Shown: positions 16,911-26,645, counted from the first letter of the stretch. The stretch: DNA of 64,000 nt from Reyranella sp. CPCC 100927 (GCF_007859315.1 NZ_VOHA01000001.1:62001-126000); one strand, 5' to 3'. Notes: generated from the sequence alone by a model not told the origin. Numbers and translations: made by a program.

Positions 16911-17420
16911 CTAGAGCAGGCCAAGCCCCTGCGCCCGAATCGTTGCCGCCTGCAAGGACACGCCGAACAGCGCCGCCAGCTTGGTGATGTCACCGGCGTG
17001 GGTCTCGAACGCGGCCTGGAACTGTGCCGACGGCATCAGCAGGCCGGCCGCGAACCAGTTCGCCTCCCATTCCACGCGATCGCTGCCGTAACGCTTGGCC
17101 GCCATCGGCGCGCAGCAGCGCGGATAGTGCAGGAAGTAGTGACCTAATTCGTGGGCGATCGTGAACCGGTCACGCGCGGCGCCGGTGTAGGTCGGCAGGG
17201 TGATGGTGAACTTGCCCTGTTCTTCCACGACGATGGAGCCGTCCTCGAGGTCGGCATCATCCAGGGCCTTGTAACAGACGCGGCCGCCCAGGCGCTCGAC
17301 GATCGCCTCCAGCGGATCACCCGGCTGCATCTCCGCGTCACGGGCGAACTTCTCGGCGGCGGCCATGATCGCGGCCTTGCCGGCGTTACAGGGTGAGGGC
17401 GACGCGTAGTTGACGCTCAT
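16911..17420 (-). CDS. ImmA/IrrE family metallo-endopeptidase
   Basis: A 169-residue zinc peptidase of the DUF955 family. The HExxH motif is His90-Glu91-Leu-Gly-His94 in TIAHELGHYFLH, and the third ligand is Glu119 in EWEANWFAAGLLMP. The C-terminal FGVSLQAATIRAQGLGLL is the usual family end. Members cleave helix-turn-helix repressors (ImmA on ImmR, IrrE on DdrO) in mobile-element or DNA-damage control. No HTH gene is adjacent and no HTH domain is fused. Instead the next gene is a cyclase-like protein, so the usual repressor partner is missing or encoded elsewhere. Confidence 0.9.
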   Translation of the reverse strand: MSVNYASPSPCNAGKAAIMAAAEKFARDAEMQPGDPLEAIVERLGGRVCYKALDDADLEDGSIVVEEQGKFTITLPTYTGAARDRFTIAHELGHYFLHYPRCCAPMAAKRYGSDRVEWEANWFAAGLLMPSAQFQAAFETHAGDITKLAALFGVSLQAATIRAQGLGLL

Positions 17421-17469
17421 TCAGAACATCCCCGAGGCGATGCGACGAGTACAACCTCTCTGGCACGCC

Positions 17470-17518
17470 ACTATAGCAGACGCCCCCAATATATAGAAAT
17501 CCGCACCGGATGTTTCTA
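17470..17518 (-). promoter_or_regulatory. candidate promoter and operator of the ImmA/IrrE-cyclase operon
   Basis: On the minus strand, an extended -10 (TGCTATAGT, hexamer at 17475-17470) lies about 50 bp before the peptidase start. Just upstream is an imperfect inverted repeat (17494-17518) with arms TAGAAA-TCCG and CGGATGTTTCTA around a CAC centre. It sits in an AT-rich patch that contrasts with the surrounding DNA. A repressor binding there could be the peptidase's target. The -35 is weak. Confidence 0.4.
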
Positions 17519-17549
17519 CGGCGCGGGAATTCCGTTCAATATCAATTAT

Positions 17550-19163
17550 TTAGTGCCTGAAATGCCGCATCCCGGTGACGACCATGGCCAGGCCCTTGTC
17601 GTCGGCGGCGGCAATCACTTCGGCATCGCGCATCGAGCCGCCGGGCTGGATCACCGCGGTTGCCCCCGCGGCGGCGGCGGCCAGCAGTCCGTCGGCGAAC
17701 GGGAAGAAGGCGTCGGAAGCAACGACGCTGCCCTTGGCCAGGCTCTCGGACAGGCCGGCGGCCTTGGCCGCTTCCTCGGCCTTCCAAGCCGCGATGCGGC
17801 TGGAATCGACCCGGCTCATCTGGCCGGCGCCGATGCCGACGGTGGCGCCGTCCTTGGCGTAGACGATGGCGTTGGATTTCACGTGCTTGCAGACGCGGAA
17901 GGCGAACAGCAGGTCGTCCAGCTCCTTCGCCGTGGGCGCCCGCTTGGTGACCACTTTCAGGGCATCGCGCGACACGTGACCGTTGTCGGACGTCTGCAGC
18001 AGGATGCCGCCCGCGATGCTCTTGAACGTCATGCGCGGCGTTGCCGGGTCGGGCAGGCCGCCGGCCAGCAGCAGCCGCAGGTTCTTCTTCTTGCCGATGA
18101 TGGCCTGCGCCTCTTCCGTGGCGTCGGGCGCAATGATCACCTCCAGGAAGATCTTGGCCAGTTCGTCGGCCAGCGGTGCATCGAGCGGCCGGTTCATCGC
18201 CACGATGCCGCCGAACGGCGACACCGGATCGCATCGGAAGGCACGCAGATAGGCGGTCTTGAGGTCGGGGCCGACGGCGACGCCGCACGGGTTGGCGTGC
18301 TTCACGATGACCACGGCCGGCTGGTCGAACTCGGCTACGGCCTCGTACGCCGCCTCGGTGTCGCCGAGGTTGTTGTAGGAGAGCTCCTTGCCCTGCACGA
18401 CCCGGGCCGTGGCGACGCCGGGCCGCTGGCTGCCGTCGCTATAGAAGGCGGCGCGCTGGTGCGGGTTCTCGCCGTAACGCAGCGACTGCACCAGGCTGCC
18501 GCCGATCGCCAGACGCGACGGGAACGGCGTGTCGAGCTGCTGGCCGAACCACTGCGCTATGGCGGCATCGTAGCTGCCGGTGCGGGCAAAGGCGGTCGCG
18601 GCCAGCTTACGGCGCAGCGCCAAGGTGGTGGCGCCGTCGTTGGCCTCCATTTCCTGCTGGATGGCGGCGTAGTCGGCGGGATCGACCACCACGGTCACAA
18701 AATCATGGTTTTTGGCGGCGGCGCGGATCAGGGCCGGGCCGCCGATATCGATGTTCTCGACGCAGGTCGCGACATCGGCACCGCGCGCCACGGTGGCCTC
18801 GAACGGGTAGAGGTTCACCACCACCAGGTCGATGGGCGCGATCTTGTGCGCCGCCATTTCGGCGGCATGCGTCTTGTCGGTGCGCCGCCCCAGGATGCCG
18901 CCGTGGATGGAGGGCTGCAGCGTCTTCACGCGGCCGTCCATGATCTCGGGGAAGCCGGTGTGATCGGAAACTTCGGTCACCTTGATGCCGGCGTCGCGCA
19001 GCGCCTTGGCCGAGCCGCCGGTCGACAGGATCTCGACCCCGCGGCCGGCCAGGAACCGGCCGAAGTCGATCAGCCCTGCCTTGTCGGACACCGAAATCAG
19101 GGCGCGGCCGATCTTGGCGCGGTCGGGTGTGGGCGAGGGCACGTATTGGGCGGGCGCGGACAT
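17550..19163 (-). CDS. purH: bifunctional AICAR transformylase/IMP cyclohydrolase
   Basis: Catalyses the last two steps of IMP synthesis. The 537 residues match the family length. The N-terminal IMP cyclohydrolase (MGS-like) domain includes [32 protein letters not shown] and [15 protein letters not shown]. The AICAR transformylase domain includes [40 protein letters not shown] and [10 protein letters not shown]. No other pur gene is adjacent. The start ATG 19163 gives a short N-terminal lead before the conserved domain. Confidence 0.97.
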   Translation of the reverse strand: MSAPAQYVPSPTPDRAKIGRALISVSDKAGLIDFGRFLAGRGVEILSTGGSAKALRDAGIKVTEVSDHTGFPEIMDGRVKTLQPSIHGGILGRRTDKTHAAEMAAHKIAPIDLVVVNLYPFEATVARGADVATCVENIDIGGPALIRAAAKNHDFVTVVVDPADYAAIQQEMEANDGATTLALRRKLAATAFARTGSYDAAIAQWFGQQLDTPFPSRLAIGGSLVQSLRYGENPHQRAAFYSDGSQRPGVATARVVQGKELSYNNLGDTEAAYEAVAEFDQPAVVIVKHANPCGVAVGPDLKTAYLRAFRCDPVSPFGGIVAMNRPLDAPLADELAKIFLEVIIAPDATEEAQAIIGKKKNLRLLLAGGLPDPATPRMTFKSIAGGILLQTSDNGHVSRDALKVVTKRAPTAKELDDLLFAFRVCKHVKSNAIVYAKDGATVGIGAGQMSRVDSSRIAAWKAEEAAKAAGLSESLAKGSVVASDAFFPFADGLLAAAAAGATAVIQPGGSMRDAEVIAAADDKGLAMVVTGMRHFRH

Positions 19164-19322
19164 GGCGGCTTCCTGCGAAGACGGGGCGTGGCGGCGGCTC
19201 TATAGCCGGCCCACCGTCCGCAGACCAGATGCGCAGCGCCGCAGGCCGATAGGGCTGACTATGCTCACAGCAGCCGCGCTTTTTTGCCATCTCTGCCGGT
19301 AGGTGACGGTAGAACCAGAACC

Positions 19323-20618
19323 ATGCGCATCCTTCTCACCGGCGCCAACGGTTTCATCGGCAGCCATCTGCTGGCCGGCCTGCAAGCGCGGGGCCATCAG
19401 GTCGTGGCCGCCGTGCGGGATCCCGAAGCGCTGCGCCGTCGGTTCCCGAATGCCACGTCGATTGCCTGTGATTTCAATCGCGACAGTCGCCCCAAGGCCT
19501 GGTTGCCACGACTGGCCGGCATCGATGCCGTCATCAACTGCGCGGGCGTACTGCATGACCGGCGCGGGCAGGTGATGTCGCAGATCCATGCCGACACACC
19601 GATCGCCTTGTTCGACGCCTGCGTGGCGGCCGGCGTGCGCAAGGTGATCCAGATTTCGGCGGTAAGCGCCGTGGCGGATGTCCCGACCGCCTATGCGCAA
19701 ACCAAGCGGCGGGCCGATGAGCATCTGCTGTCGCTGCCGCTGGAGGCCACGGTATTGCGGCCATCCCTGATCTACGGGCCGACCAGCTACGGCGGGATGA
19801 CCACGCTGCGCAGCCTGGCGGCGTCGCCCCTGGTCGTGCCGCTGGTCGGCGACGGCTCGGCGTCATTCCGGCCCATGCATGTCGACGATCTCGTCGAAAC
19901 CGTGGACCGGGTGCTGGGTACCGATCGCCAAGCCGGCCGGATCCTGGAGCCTGTCGGGCCGGATCGGTTGTCCCTGCGCGATGTGATCGGCAGGCTGCGG
20001 CGGTGGCTGGGGTTGCGGCCCGCGCGGTTCCTCGCCCTGCCGGTGCCGCTCGTGCGGGTCACAGCGCGGATCGCCGACCTGTTCGGCGGCGGGCCCATGG
20101 GCAGTGCCTCGCTGAACCAGCTGCTGGCGGGAAACGCCGGCAGCCAACCCGACGGCCGGTTCGCGGCGGAGATCGGCTTCCAGCCGCGGACGATGGACGA
20201 TGCCCTGGCGCGCCAGCCGGCCGGCACGCAGGATCTCTGGCATGCGCGCCTGGCGCTGCTGCGGCCGGCCGTGCGCGCTGCGTTGGCGGCACTGTGGCTG
20301 TTGTCGGGCATTCTGGGCTGGTTCGCGCCGCCCGAGGCCTGGCGCGACCTGTCGGCGATGCTCGATCGGCTGAGCATGCCGGTCGCACTGCTTGCCAACG
20401 CGTTCTGCGCGCTCGACGTCGTGATTGGTCTGCTGGTCCTTTTCCGCTGGCGCCCAGCTTTGCTCGCGGCATTCCAGGTCATCGTGGTCGCGGGCTACAC
20501 GATCGTGCTGTCGCTGCTGGTGCCCGCGCTGTGGCTGCACCCGTTCGGTCCGCTGCTGAAGAACCTGCCGATCCTGGCGTTGATCGCAGTGTGGGCGGTG
20601 CTGGAGCGCGAGCGATGA
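19323..20618 (+). CDS. NAD-dependent epimerase/SDR fused to DoxX-like membrane domain
   Basis: A 431-residue fusion. Residues 1-300 form an extended SDR/NmrA-like Rossmann domain with GANGFIGSHL at the nucleotide site and a YAQTKRRAD catalytic Tyr-x3-Lys. Residues 305-430 hold four hydrophobic helices of a DoxX-like domain. This fused architecture often sits beside DUF2269, as here, where the next gene overlaps it in ATGA. Start 19323 is used because the frame upstream lacks similarity. The substrate is unknown; a membrane-bound oxidoreductase acting on a lipid or quinone-like molecule is a guess. Confidence 0.85.
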   Translation: MRILLTGANGFIGSHLLAGLQARGHQVVAAVRDPEALRRRFPNATSIACDFNRDSRPKAWLPRLAGIDAVINCAGVLHDRRGQVMSQIHADTPIALFDACVAAGVRKVIQISAVSAVADVPTAYAQTKRRADEHLLSLPLEATVLRPSLIYGPTSYGGMTTLRSLAASPLVVPLVGDGSASFRPMHVDDLVETVDRVLGTDRQAGRILEPVGPDRLSLRDVIGRLRRWLGLRPARFLALPVPLVRVTARIADLFGGGPMGSASLNQLLAGNAGSQPDGRFAAEIGFQPRTMDDALARQPAGTQDLWHARLALLRPAVRAALAALWLLSGILGWFAPPEAWRDLSAMLDRLSMPVALLANAFCALDVVIGLLVLFRWRPALLAAFQVIVVAGYTIVLSLLVPALWLHPFGPLLKNLPILALIAVWAVLERER

Positions 20619-21091
20619 TCGATCCGTACCAGGCCCTGAAGTGGGTCCACATTCTCAGCAGCACGATCCTGTTCGGCACCGGCATGGGGACGGCATTCCA
20701 CATGTGGATGGCGCACCGGCGCGGCGATGCGCGCACCATCGCCACAGTGGCCGCCAACGTCGTGCTGGCTGATTGGCTGTTCACGCTGACATCAGGCATC
20801 GTGCAGCCTGTCACGGGCCTTGCCATGGTGTTCATGGCCGGCTTCAGTCCCTGGGAGTCCTGGCTCGTCGTGAGCTACGCCCTCTATCTGCTGGCGCTGG
20901 CATGCTGGGTGCCGGTTGTCGTCCTGCAGATGCGGGCGCGGGATCTGGCGGTTGCCGCTGCGGCGCGGGGTGAGGCGTTGCCAGCCCGCTATCACCGCAT
21001 CATGTGGCAATGGTTCGCCCTGGGCTGGCCGGCGTTCATCGCGCTGATCGTTATCTTTGGGTTGATGATCGTGAAGCCGACCCTATGGTGA
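20615..21091 (+). CDS. DUF2269 family integral membrane protein
   Basis: A 158-residue protein with four membrane helices. It begins with the characteristic YQALKWVHILSSTILFGTGMGTAF and continues with VLADWLFTLTSGIVQPVTGLAM. The start codon overlaps the stop of the epimerase-DoxX gene (ATGA), so the two are co-translated and probably act together in the membrane. The gene ends 9 bp inside the convergent DUF3592 gene. The biochemical role of DUF2269 is not established. Confidence 0.85.
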   Translation: MIDPYQALKWVHILSSTILFGTGMGTAFHMWMAHRRGDARTIATVAANVVLADWLFTLTSGIVQPVTGLAMVFMAGFSPWESWLVVSYALYLLALACWVPVVVLQMRARDLAVAAAARGEALPARYHRIMWQWFALGWPAFIALIVIFGLMIVKPTLW

Positions 21092-21553
21092 ACCGCGCAT
21101 CATAGCCCACGCCAGCGCGCAGAGCGCGTAGCTGGCGAGAAGCAGGATTGCACCACTGATGGTCACTATGCCCAGCCAGACGAGATGCAGGCCCGCCCAG
21201 GTATGCACGCGCGCTCGGGACGGCTCAGCGGGATCATACAGGATGACGACTTTGGAACCGGGCTTTGCATCGTATGTCGGGGTCGGCGACTCGTACGTCG
21301 TGGCCTGGCCCGCATCCGTGGTGAATTGATAGAGCGGATAGTCGTAGGGGCGCCAATCGCCACCCGCACGGGTTTCCCAACGGCTCGCCGTGCCAATCAT
21401 CTCTGCTGTTGCCTTCTTGCCGTCGCGTAGCAGCCGCATTGTCTCAGTGCGACGGCGCAAGCCCTTGACCAAGCCACCCAGTGCGCCGATCACGACGACG
21501 AAGGATATCAACAACGGGGCGACTGACATCAAGAACGGAACTGCGGCGCTCAA
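21083..21553 (-). CDS. DUF3592 domain membrane protein (TTG start)
   Basis: A 156-residue protein with a hydrophobic helix at each end (about 8-28 and 122-148) and a soluble beta-rich middle, including the DAKPGSKVVILYDPAEPSRARV segment typical of DUF3592. The start is taken as TTG at 21553: it overlaps the stop of the upstream gene in TTGA, and a strong GGAGG sits 5 bases before it. ATG at 21529 is the alternative. The function of the family is unknown. Confidence 0.75.
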   Translation of the reverse strand: MSAAVPFLMSVAPLLISFVVVIGALGGLVKGLRRRTETMRLLRDGKKATAEMIGTASRWETRAGGDWRPYDYPLYQFTTDAGQATTYESPTPTYDAKPGSKVVILYDPAEPSRARVHTWAGLHLVWLGIVTISGAILLLASYALCALAWAMMRGSP

Positions 21554-21810
21554 GGCAGCCTCCGATCCTCACCGATGAAAAGCGTCACGAGAAGCGCGAC
21601 GCCGCCGGTCACGAGCAACGGTACACCCAGCCAGCTGATGAGCTCGGCGACTCGGGCCTGACGATCATACTCGGCCGCAAGCTCGGGCGGCGGGTCCTGG
21701 TAGGGGATGCCGGCGAACAGCACGTCGTAGACGAAACCCAGGAAGACGAGGCCGACGCCCGCGGTTATCAAGGCCGCGCCGGCGATCGCCCATCGCGCCC
21801 GACGTGTCAT
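21550..21810 (-). CDS. small two-helix membrane protein, unknown
   Basis: An 86-residue protein with two transmembrane helices (about 8-30 and 60-80) separated by a proline-rich, charged loop (PYQDPPPELAAEYDRQARVAELI). I do not recognise the family. Its stop overlaps the start of the DUF3592 gene, so the pair is translationally coupled. It lies 15 bp downstream of the threonine dehydratase stop and could be read from that operon or from its own promoter. Confidence 0.65.
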   Translation of the reverse strand: MTRRARWAIAGAALITAGVGLVFLGFVYDVLFAGIPYQDPPPELAAEYDRQARVAELISWLGVPLLVTGGVALLVTLFIGEDRRLP

Positions 21811-21825
21811 TCTCGCCGCCTGCCC

Positions 21826-23091
21826 CTAGCCCTCCGCCTTGCCCTCCAGCAAGGTCACCTTGTAGGTGGCGTTTTCCAGCGCCGTGATCATGTCGCGCAC
21901 CTGGGTGGCGTCGCGCGTTTCGACGATCACTTCCAGCGTCGCGGATTTGGCGGCGACGCCGCCGAACAGGCGCTGGTGCGACACTTCCAGCACGTTAGCG
22001 CCGATGTCGGCGATGATGCGCGAGATGCGCGCCAGCTGGCCGGGCTTGTCGTTGATCTTGATGCGCAGCCGCACGATACGGCCATCGCGCACCAGTCCGC
22101 GCATCAGGATCGAGGCCAGCAGCCGTGTGTCGATGTTGCCGCCGCACAGCACCAGCCCGACATTGCGGCCGGCGAAGGCCTCGCGGTTGGCCAGGAGCGC
22201 TGCCAGGCCGGCGGCGCCGGCGCCTTCAGCCACGGTCTTCTCGATTTCCAGGAACATCACGATGGCGCGCTCGATGTGCTCCTCGTCGACCAGCAGCACT
22301 TCGTCGACCAGTTGCCGGCATAACGCCAGCGGCAAGGCGCCCGTGTCGCGCACGGCGATGCCTTCGGCGATGGTCTCGCCGCCCACTGTAACAGGCTGGC
22401 CGTGCAGGTGCTGGTACAGCGCCGGATAACCCGCGGTCTCGACGCCGACGACACGGATGTCGGGCTTCATCGCCTTGGCGGCGACGGCGCAACCGGCGAG
22501 CAGACCGGCGCCGCCCACCGGCACGACCAGGGTGTCGATGTCGGGCGCGTCCTGCAGCATCTCCAGCGCCACCGTGCCCTGGCCGGAGACGATCGCGGGA
22601 TCATCGTAGGGATGGACGAACACCAGGCCTTCGGCCTGGGCCAGACGGCGTGCCTCGTCACCCGCCTCGGACAAGGTGTCACCGTGCAGCACGACGCGCG
22701 CGCCATGGCCCTGCGTGTGCCGCACCTTGGTGTAAGGCGTGAAGGACGGCATCACGATCGTGGCCGGGATGCCCTGCTTGCCGGCGTGATAGGCGACGCC
22801 TTGGGCGTGATTGCCGGCCGACATCGCGATGACACCGCGCTGGCGCTCCTGGGGCGTCAGGCTTGCGAGTTTCACCAGTGCGCCACGTTCCTTGAACGAG
22901 GCGGTGAATTGCTGGTTCTCGAACTTCACCCACACGCCGCAGCCCAGCTCGTTGGACAGCGTGTGTGAGTGCAGCGTCGGGGTACGGGCGATCCGGCCGG
23001 CCAGCAACGCGGCGGCAGCCTCGATGTCGGCGAACATGACGGTGGGCGGCGGCGCGGTGGCGATCAGGGTGTCGTTCATGGCGGGCACCAT
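21826..23091 (-). CDS. ilvA: threonine dehydratase with C-terminal ACT domain
   Basis: PLP-dependent threonine ammonia-lyase making 2-oxobutanoate for isoleucine synthesis. The cofactor lysine is in FTASFKERGAL near residue 65, and the phosphate-binding glycine loop is PVGGAGLLAG. A C-terminal ACT domain (about 345-420) with LRIKINDKPGQLARISRIIADIGANV gives allosteric control. Total length is about 421, the medium form with one ACT domain. ATG 23091 is chosen for GGAG at 6-base spacing; ATG 23079 is also possible. The gene starts 21 bp from a large palindromic repeat. Confidence 0.92.
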   Translation of the reverse strand: MVPAMNDTLIATAPPPTVMFADIEAAAALLAGRIARTPTLHSHTLSNELGCGVWVKFENQQFTASFKERGALVKLASLTPQERQRGVIAMSAGNHAQGVAYHAGKQGIPATIVMPSFTPYTKVRHTQGHGARVVLHGDTLSEAGDEARRLAQAEGLVFVHPYDDPAIVSGQGTVALEMLQDAPDIDTLVVPVGGAGLLAGCAVAAKAMKPDIRVVGVETAGYPALYQHLHGQPVTVGGETIAEGIAVRDTGALPLALCRQLVDEVLLVDEEHIERAIVMFLEIEKTVAEGAGAAGLAALLANREAFAGRNVGLVLCGGNIDTRLLASILMRGLVRDGRIVRLRIKINDKPGQLARISRIIADIGANVLEVSHQRLFGGVAAKSATLEVIVETRDATQVRDMITALENATYKVTLLEGKAEG

Positions 23092-23112
23092 ACACCTCTC
23101 CGCCCACGAAGT

Positions 23113-23257
23113 GGGGGAGAGGGAGGGGCCCATCGCGCCAGCGATGGGAGGGTGAGGTGGGTGCCGATGACAAGCGAGAATTCCTGGACAAGAGCACGTT
23201 CTGGTTCAACGCCCACCTCACCCTCCCACGCTGCGCGTGGGCCCCTCCCTCTCCCCC
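23113..23257. repeat. 145-bp nested palindromic element
   Basis: Two sets of perfect arms are nested. The outer 20-nt arms are 23113-23132 and 23238-23257; the inner 17-nt arms are 23145-23161 and 23212-23228. Small hairpins between them have stems TCGC/GCGA (23133-23144) and CGC/GCG (23229-23237). A 50-nt loop lies at the centre. It looks like two inverted copies of one C/T-rich palindromic unit of the CCCTCTCCC type. Related short CCTCCC...GGGAGG hairpins occur at 52194 and 58942. The right copy overlaps the 3' end of the CoA-transferase gene. Confidence 0.85.
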
Positions 23258-24462
23258 CGCTCCGCGGGCGGAGAGGGTTCGATCATGGCACCACTCTTCT
23301 TCAGGGCGGCAATATCCGCTTCGGGCACGCCGGCCTCTCGCAGGACGACGGTCGAATCCTCGCCCAGCAGCGGGGCGCCGCGATGGTGCGTGCTGGGCGT
23401 GGCGTCGAAGCGGATCGGCGGCGCGATCATGGTGACCTCGCCCTCGCTGTGATGCTGCGTCTTGTGGAACAGGCCGGCCCATTTCAGGTGCGGATCGTCG
23501 AACAGCTGATCGAGCGACTTCACCGGCATGCACGGCACCTCGGCCGCTTCCAGCGCCGCCACCCACTGGGCCACCGTCTTCTGCGGCGCCAGTGCCTCGA
23601 TCAGCTGGTACATCTCCTCGACGTTCTGGCTGCGCGCATTCATGGTGGCAAAGCGCGGTTCGTTCATGACCTCGGGCCGGCCGGCGATCTCGAAGAACTT
23701 GCGCCAGTGGCGATCGGTGTAGGGCAGGATGGCGAGCCACCCGTCCTGGGCGCGATAGGGTTTGCGGCTGGCGGCCAGTGCGCGCGGATAGCCCAGGGTG
23801 CCATCATCGCTGAACGTGCGTTCCCACAGATGCTCCAGCGCCAGCCACGACACCATGGTCTCGAACATCGGCACTTCGACCTTCTGGCCCTCGCCGGTGC
23901 GGACCTTGTGCATCAGCGCGCACAGCGCGGCGTAGGCCAGGGTCAGCCCGACCGTCTTGTCGGCCATCACCGTAGGTGCGTAGCGCGGCGCGCCGTCGCC
24001 GCCCATCAATGCCGCGACCCCGGACAAAGCCTGGATGGCATCGTCATAGGCCGGCAGGTGTCCGTAGGGACCGTCCGAGGCGTAGCCACAGGCACCGACG
24101 TAGCAGATACCGGGATTGACCTGGCGCACGGCGTCATAACCCAGGCCCAGGCGGACCATCGCCTGCGGCCGGATCGAATAGATCAGCGCGTCGGCACTCG
24201 CGATCACCTTGAACAAGGCGTCACGGGCGGCCGGCTGCTTGAGATCCAGGCACAGCGAGCGCTTGTTGCGGTTCACGAACATATGGTGCGGGCCCATGCC
24301 CTTGGTCACCTTGGACGGGCCGACATGGCGCGTTGTATCGCCATCGGGCGATTCGACCTTGATGATCTCGGCCCCCTGCTCGCCCAGCAGCATGGTGGCA
24401 TAGGGCCCCAGCGCCACGATGGTCATGTCGACAATCTTCAATCCGTCCAGCGCACCCGGCAT
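23218..24462 (-). CDS. CaiB/BaiF family (class III) CoA transferase
   Basis: A 414-residue family III CoA transferase that moves CoA between carboxylic acids. It opens GALDGLKIVDMTIVALGPYATMLLGEQGAEIIKVE. The catalytic-Asp position is in PAYDDAIQALSGVAALMG, and HHRGAPLLGEDS near the end is typical. ATG 24462 follows AAAGGATGG. The last 20 or so residues (PSPPAERGEREGPTRSVGG) are encoded inside the palindromic repeat at 23113-23257 and are not family sequence. It is divergent from scoAB, which suggests a shared role in acyl-CoA or ketoacid metabolism; substrates are unknown. Confidence 0.9.
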   Translation of the reverse strand: MPGALDGLKIVDMTIVALGPYATMLLGEQGAEIIKVESPDGDTTRHVGPSKVTKGMGPHHMFVNRNKRSLCLDLKQPAARDALFKVIASADALIYSIRPQAMVRLGLGYDAVRQVNPGICYVGACGYASDGPYGHLPAYDDAIQALSGVAALMGGDGAPRYAPTVMADKTVGLTLAYAALCALMHKVRTGEGQKVEVPMFETMVSWLALEHLWERTFSDDGTLGYPRALAASRKPYRAQDGWLAILPYTDRHWRKFFEIAGRPEVMNEPRFATMNARSQNVEEMYQLIEALAPQKTVAQWVAALEAAEVPCMPVKSLDQLFDDPHLKWAGLFHKTQHHSEGEVTMIAPPIRFDATPSTHHRGAPLLGEDSTVVLREAGVPEADIAALKKSGAMIEPSPPAERGEREGPTRSVGG

Positions 24463-24612
24463 CCCACCATCCTTTGGTCTCGGTTCGTGCCGATGATGGC
24501 GGTCCGGGCAGCCGGCGTCTACGACGCGGCGTCCGATTGACTCTCCCCCATCGGCCGGCTCATATCTGTCTGGCGATTTTGCAGCGCAGCATGGGGTGAG
24601 GATACATCCGAC

Positions 24613-25317
24613 ATGGCGAACAAGGTCTACAAGGACGCCAAATCGGCGCTCGACGGTATCGTGCGTGACGACATGATGGTCATGTGCGGCGGTTTCGGCC
24701 TCTGCGGCATTCCGGAGAAGCTGATCCTGGCGCTGCGCGACTCGGGCGTGAAGAATCTGACCTGCGTCAGCAACAATGCCGGTGTCGATGGCGCCGGCCT
24801 GGGCCTGCTGCTGGAAACGCGCCAGATCAAGAAGATGATCTCGTCCTATGTCGGCGAGAACAAGATTTTCGCCCAGCAGTATCTGGCCGGCGAGCTGGAA
24901 CTGGAGTTCAACCCGCAAGGCACCATGTCTGAGCGCATTCGCGCCGGCGGCGCCGGCGTGCCGGCGTTCTTCACGCCGACCGGCGTCGGCACCGTGATCG
25001 CCGAAGGCAAGGAAGTGCGCGAGTTCAACGGCCGCAAGTACGTGATGGAAACCGGCCTGTTCGCCGACGTTTCGCTGGTCAAGGCGTGGAAGGCCGATAC
25101 CGTCGGCAACCTCGTCTATCGCAAGGCGGCGCGTAACTTCAATCCGATGATGGCCACCGCGTCGCGCTTCACCGTTGCCGAGGTCGAAGAGATCGTGCCG
25201 GCCGGCACGCTCGATCCCGACCATGTGCACACGCCGGGCATCTACGTGAAGCGCCTGATCTGCGGCGCGCCGTACGACAAGAAGATTGAGCAGCGCACCG
25301 TGCGCAAGGCCGCGTAA
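24613..25317 (+). CDS. scoA: 3-oxoacid CoA-transferase subunit A
   Basis: Alpha subunit of a class I CoA transferase (succinyl-CoA:3-ketoacid type), 234 residues. It shows [16 protein letters not shown] near the N-terminus, [32 protein letters not shown], and [28 protein letters not shown]. Subunit B follows at 21 bp, preceded by GAGGAGG. With it, acetoacetate is activated for breakdown using succinyl-CoA. AtoD is an alternative name; the sequence wording favours ScoA. Confidence 0.94.
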   Translation: MANKVYKDAKSALDGIVRDDMMVMCGGFGLCGIPEKLILALRDSGVKNLTCVSNNAGVDGAGLGLLLETRQIKKMISSYVGENKIFAQQYLAGELELEFNPQGTMSERIRAGGAGVPAFFTPTGVGTVIAEGKEVREFNGRKYVMETGLFADVSLVKAWKADTVGNLVYRKAARNFNPMMATASRFTVAEVEEIVPAGTLDPDHVHTPGIYVKRLICGAPYDKKIEQRTVRKAA

Positions 25318-25338
25318 GACGAATTCGAGGAGGCACAC

Positions 25339-25998
<660 letters not shown>

Positions 25999-26061
25999 CC
26001 GGCAGCGGGCGGCCCTTAGCGCCGCCCCTGTCGCTCGCCCAGCCATAGTCGGGTCAGGCCG

Positions 26062-26502
26062 ATGTTTGAGCGCTATATTGAAACCGCCATCGACATCATG
26101 GCGCCGCCGGAACGCGTCTGGGACATCCTGACCGACTTTCCGGCTTACCCATCCTGGAACCCCTACATCGTCTCGGCTTATGGCGAGCCGACCGTCGGGG
26201 CTTGGCTCGAGGTCCACACCCAGCCGCCGGGCAAGCGCGCCATCATGTTCCGGCCGACGGTGCTGGTGGCCGACGTCAATCGCGAGCTGCGCTGGCGCGG
26301 CCGGCTGCTGATGCCGGGCCTGTTCGAGGGTGATCATTTCTTTCGTATCGAGGACCGCAGCGGCACGGTTCATTTCGTGCATGGCGAGACCTTTTCCGGC
26401 CTCCTGGTGGGGCTGATCCGCGGCACCCTGTCGGCGACCCGCGGCGGTTTCGAATCCATGAACAAGGCCCTGAAAGAGCGGGCGGAGCGCTCCGGGCCCT
26501 GA
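26062..26502 (+). CDS. SRPBCC (START-like) domain protein
   Basis: A 146-residue single-domain protein with the polyketide-cyclase/dehydrase pattern: an opening beta strand, IDIMAPPERVWDILTDFPAYPSWNPYI, and a long C-terminal helix (GGFESMNKALKERAE). Such proteins hold a hydrophobic ligand in a helix-grip pocket. The ligand is unknown. It follows scoB by about 60 bp and may be co-transcribed. Confidence 0.85.
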   Translation: MFERYIETAIDIMAPPERVWDILTDFPAYPSWNPYIVSAYGEPTVGAWLEVHTQPPGKRAIMFRPTVLVADVNRELRWRGRLLMPGLFEGDHFFRIEDRSGTVHFVHGETFSGLLVGLIRGTLSATRGGFESMNKALKERAERSGP

Positions 26503-26645
26503 ATGGGGCCGATTTGTGAAAGCCTACACGGGCACGCCGCATCCGAGCTATGCAGTGTCGGTTCTGGTGCTCAAATAATGCATAGCGTATGGTGACATCT
26601 GTACGGGCGCTCGGGCTTGCAGCACGGCATCCGTCGGAGCCCGTA

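Noticed and set aside
17553-19205. A 550-codon plus-strand frame opposite purH
   Set aside because: Glycine/aspartate-rich with no recognisable domain, and entirely antisense to a full-length purH.
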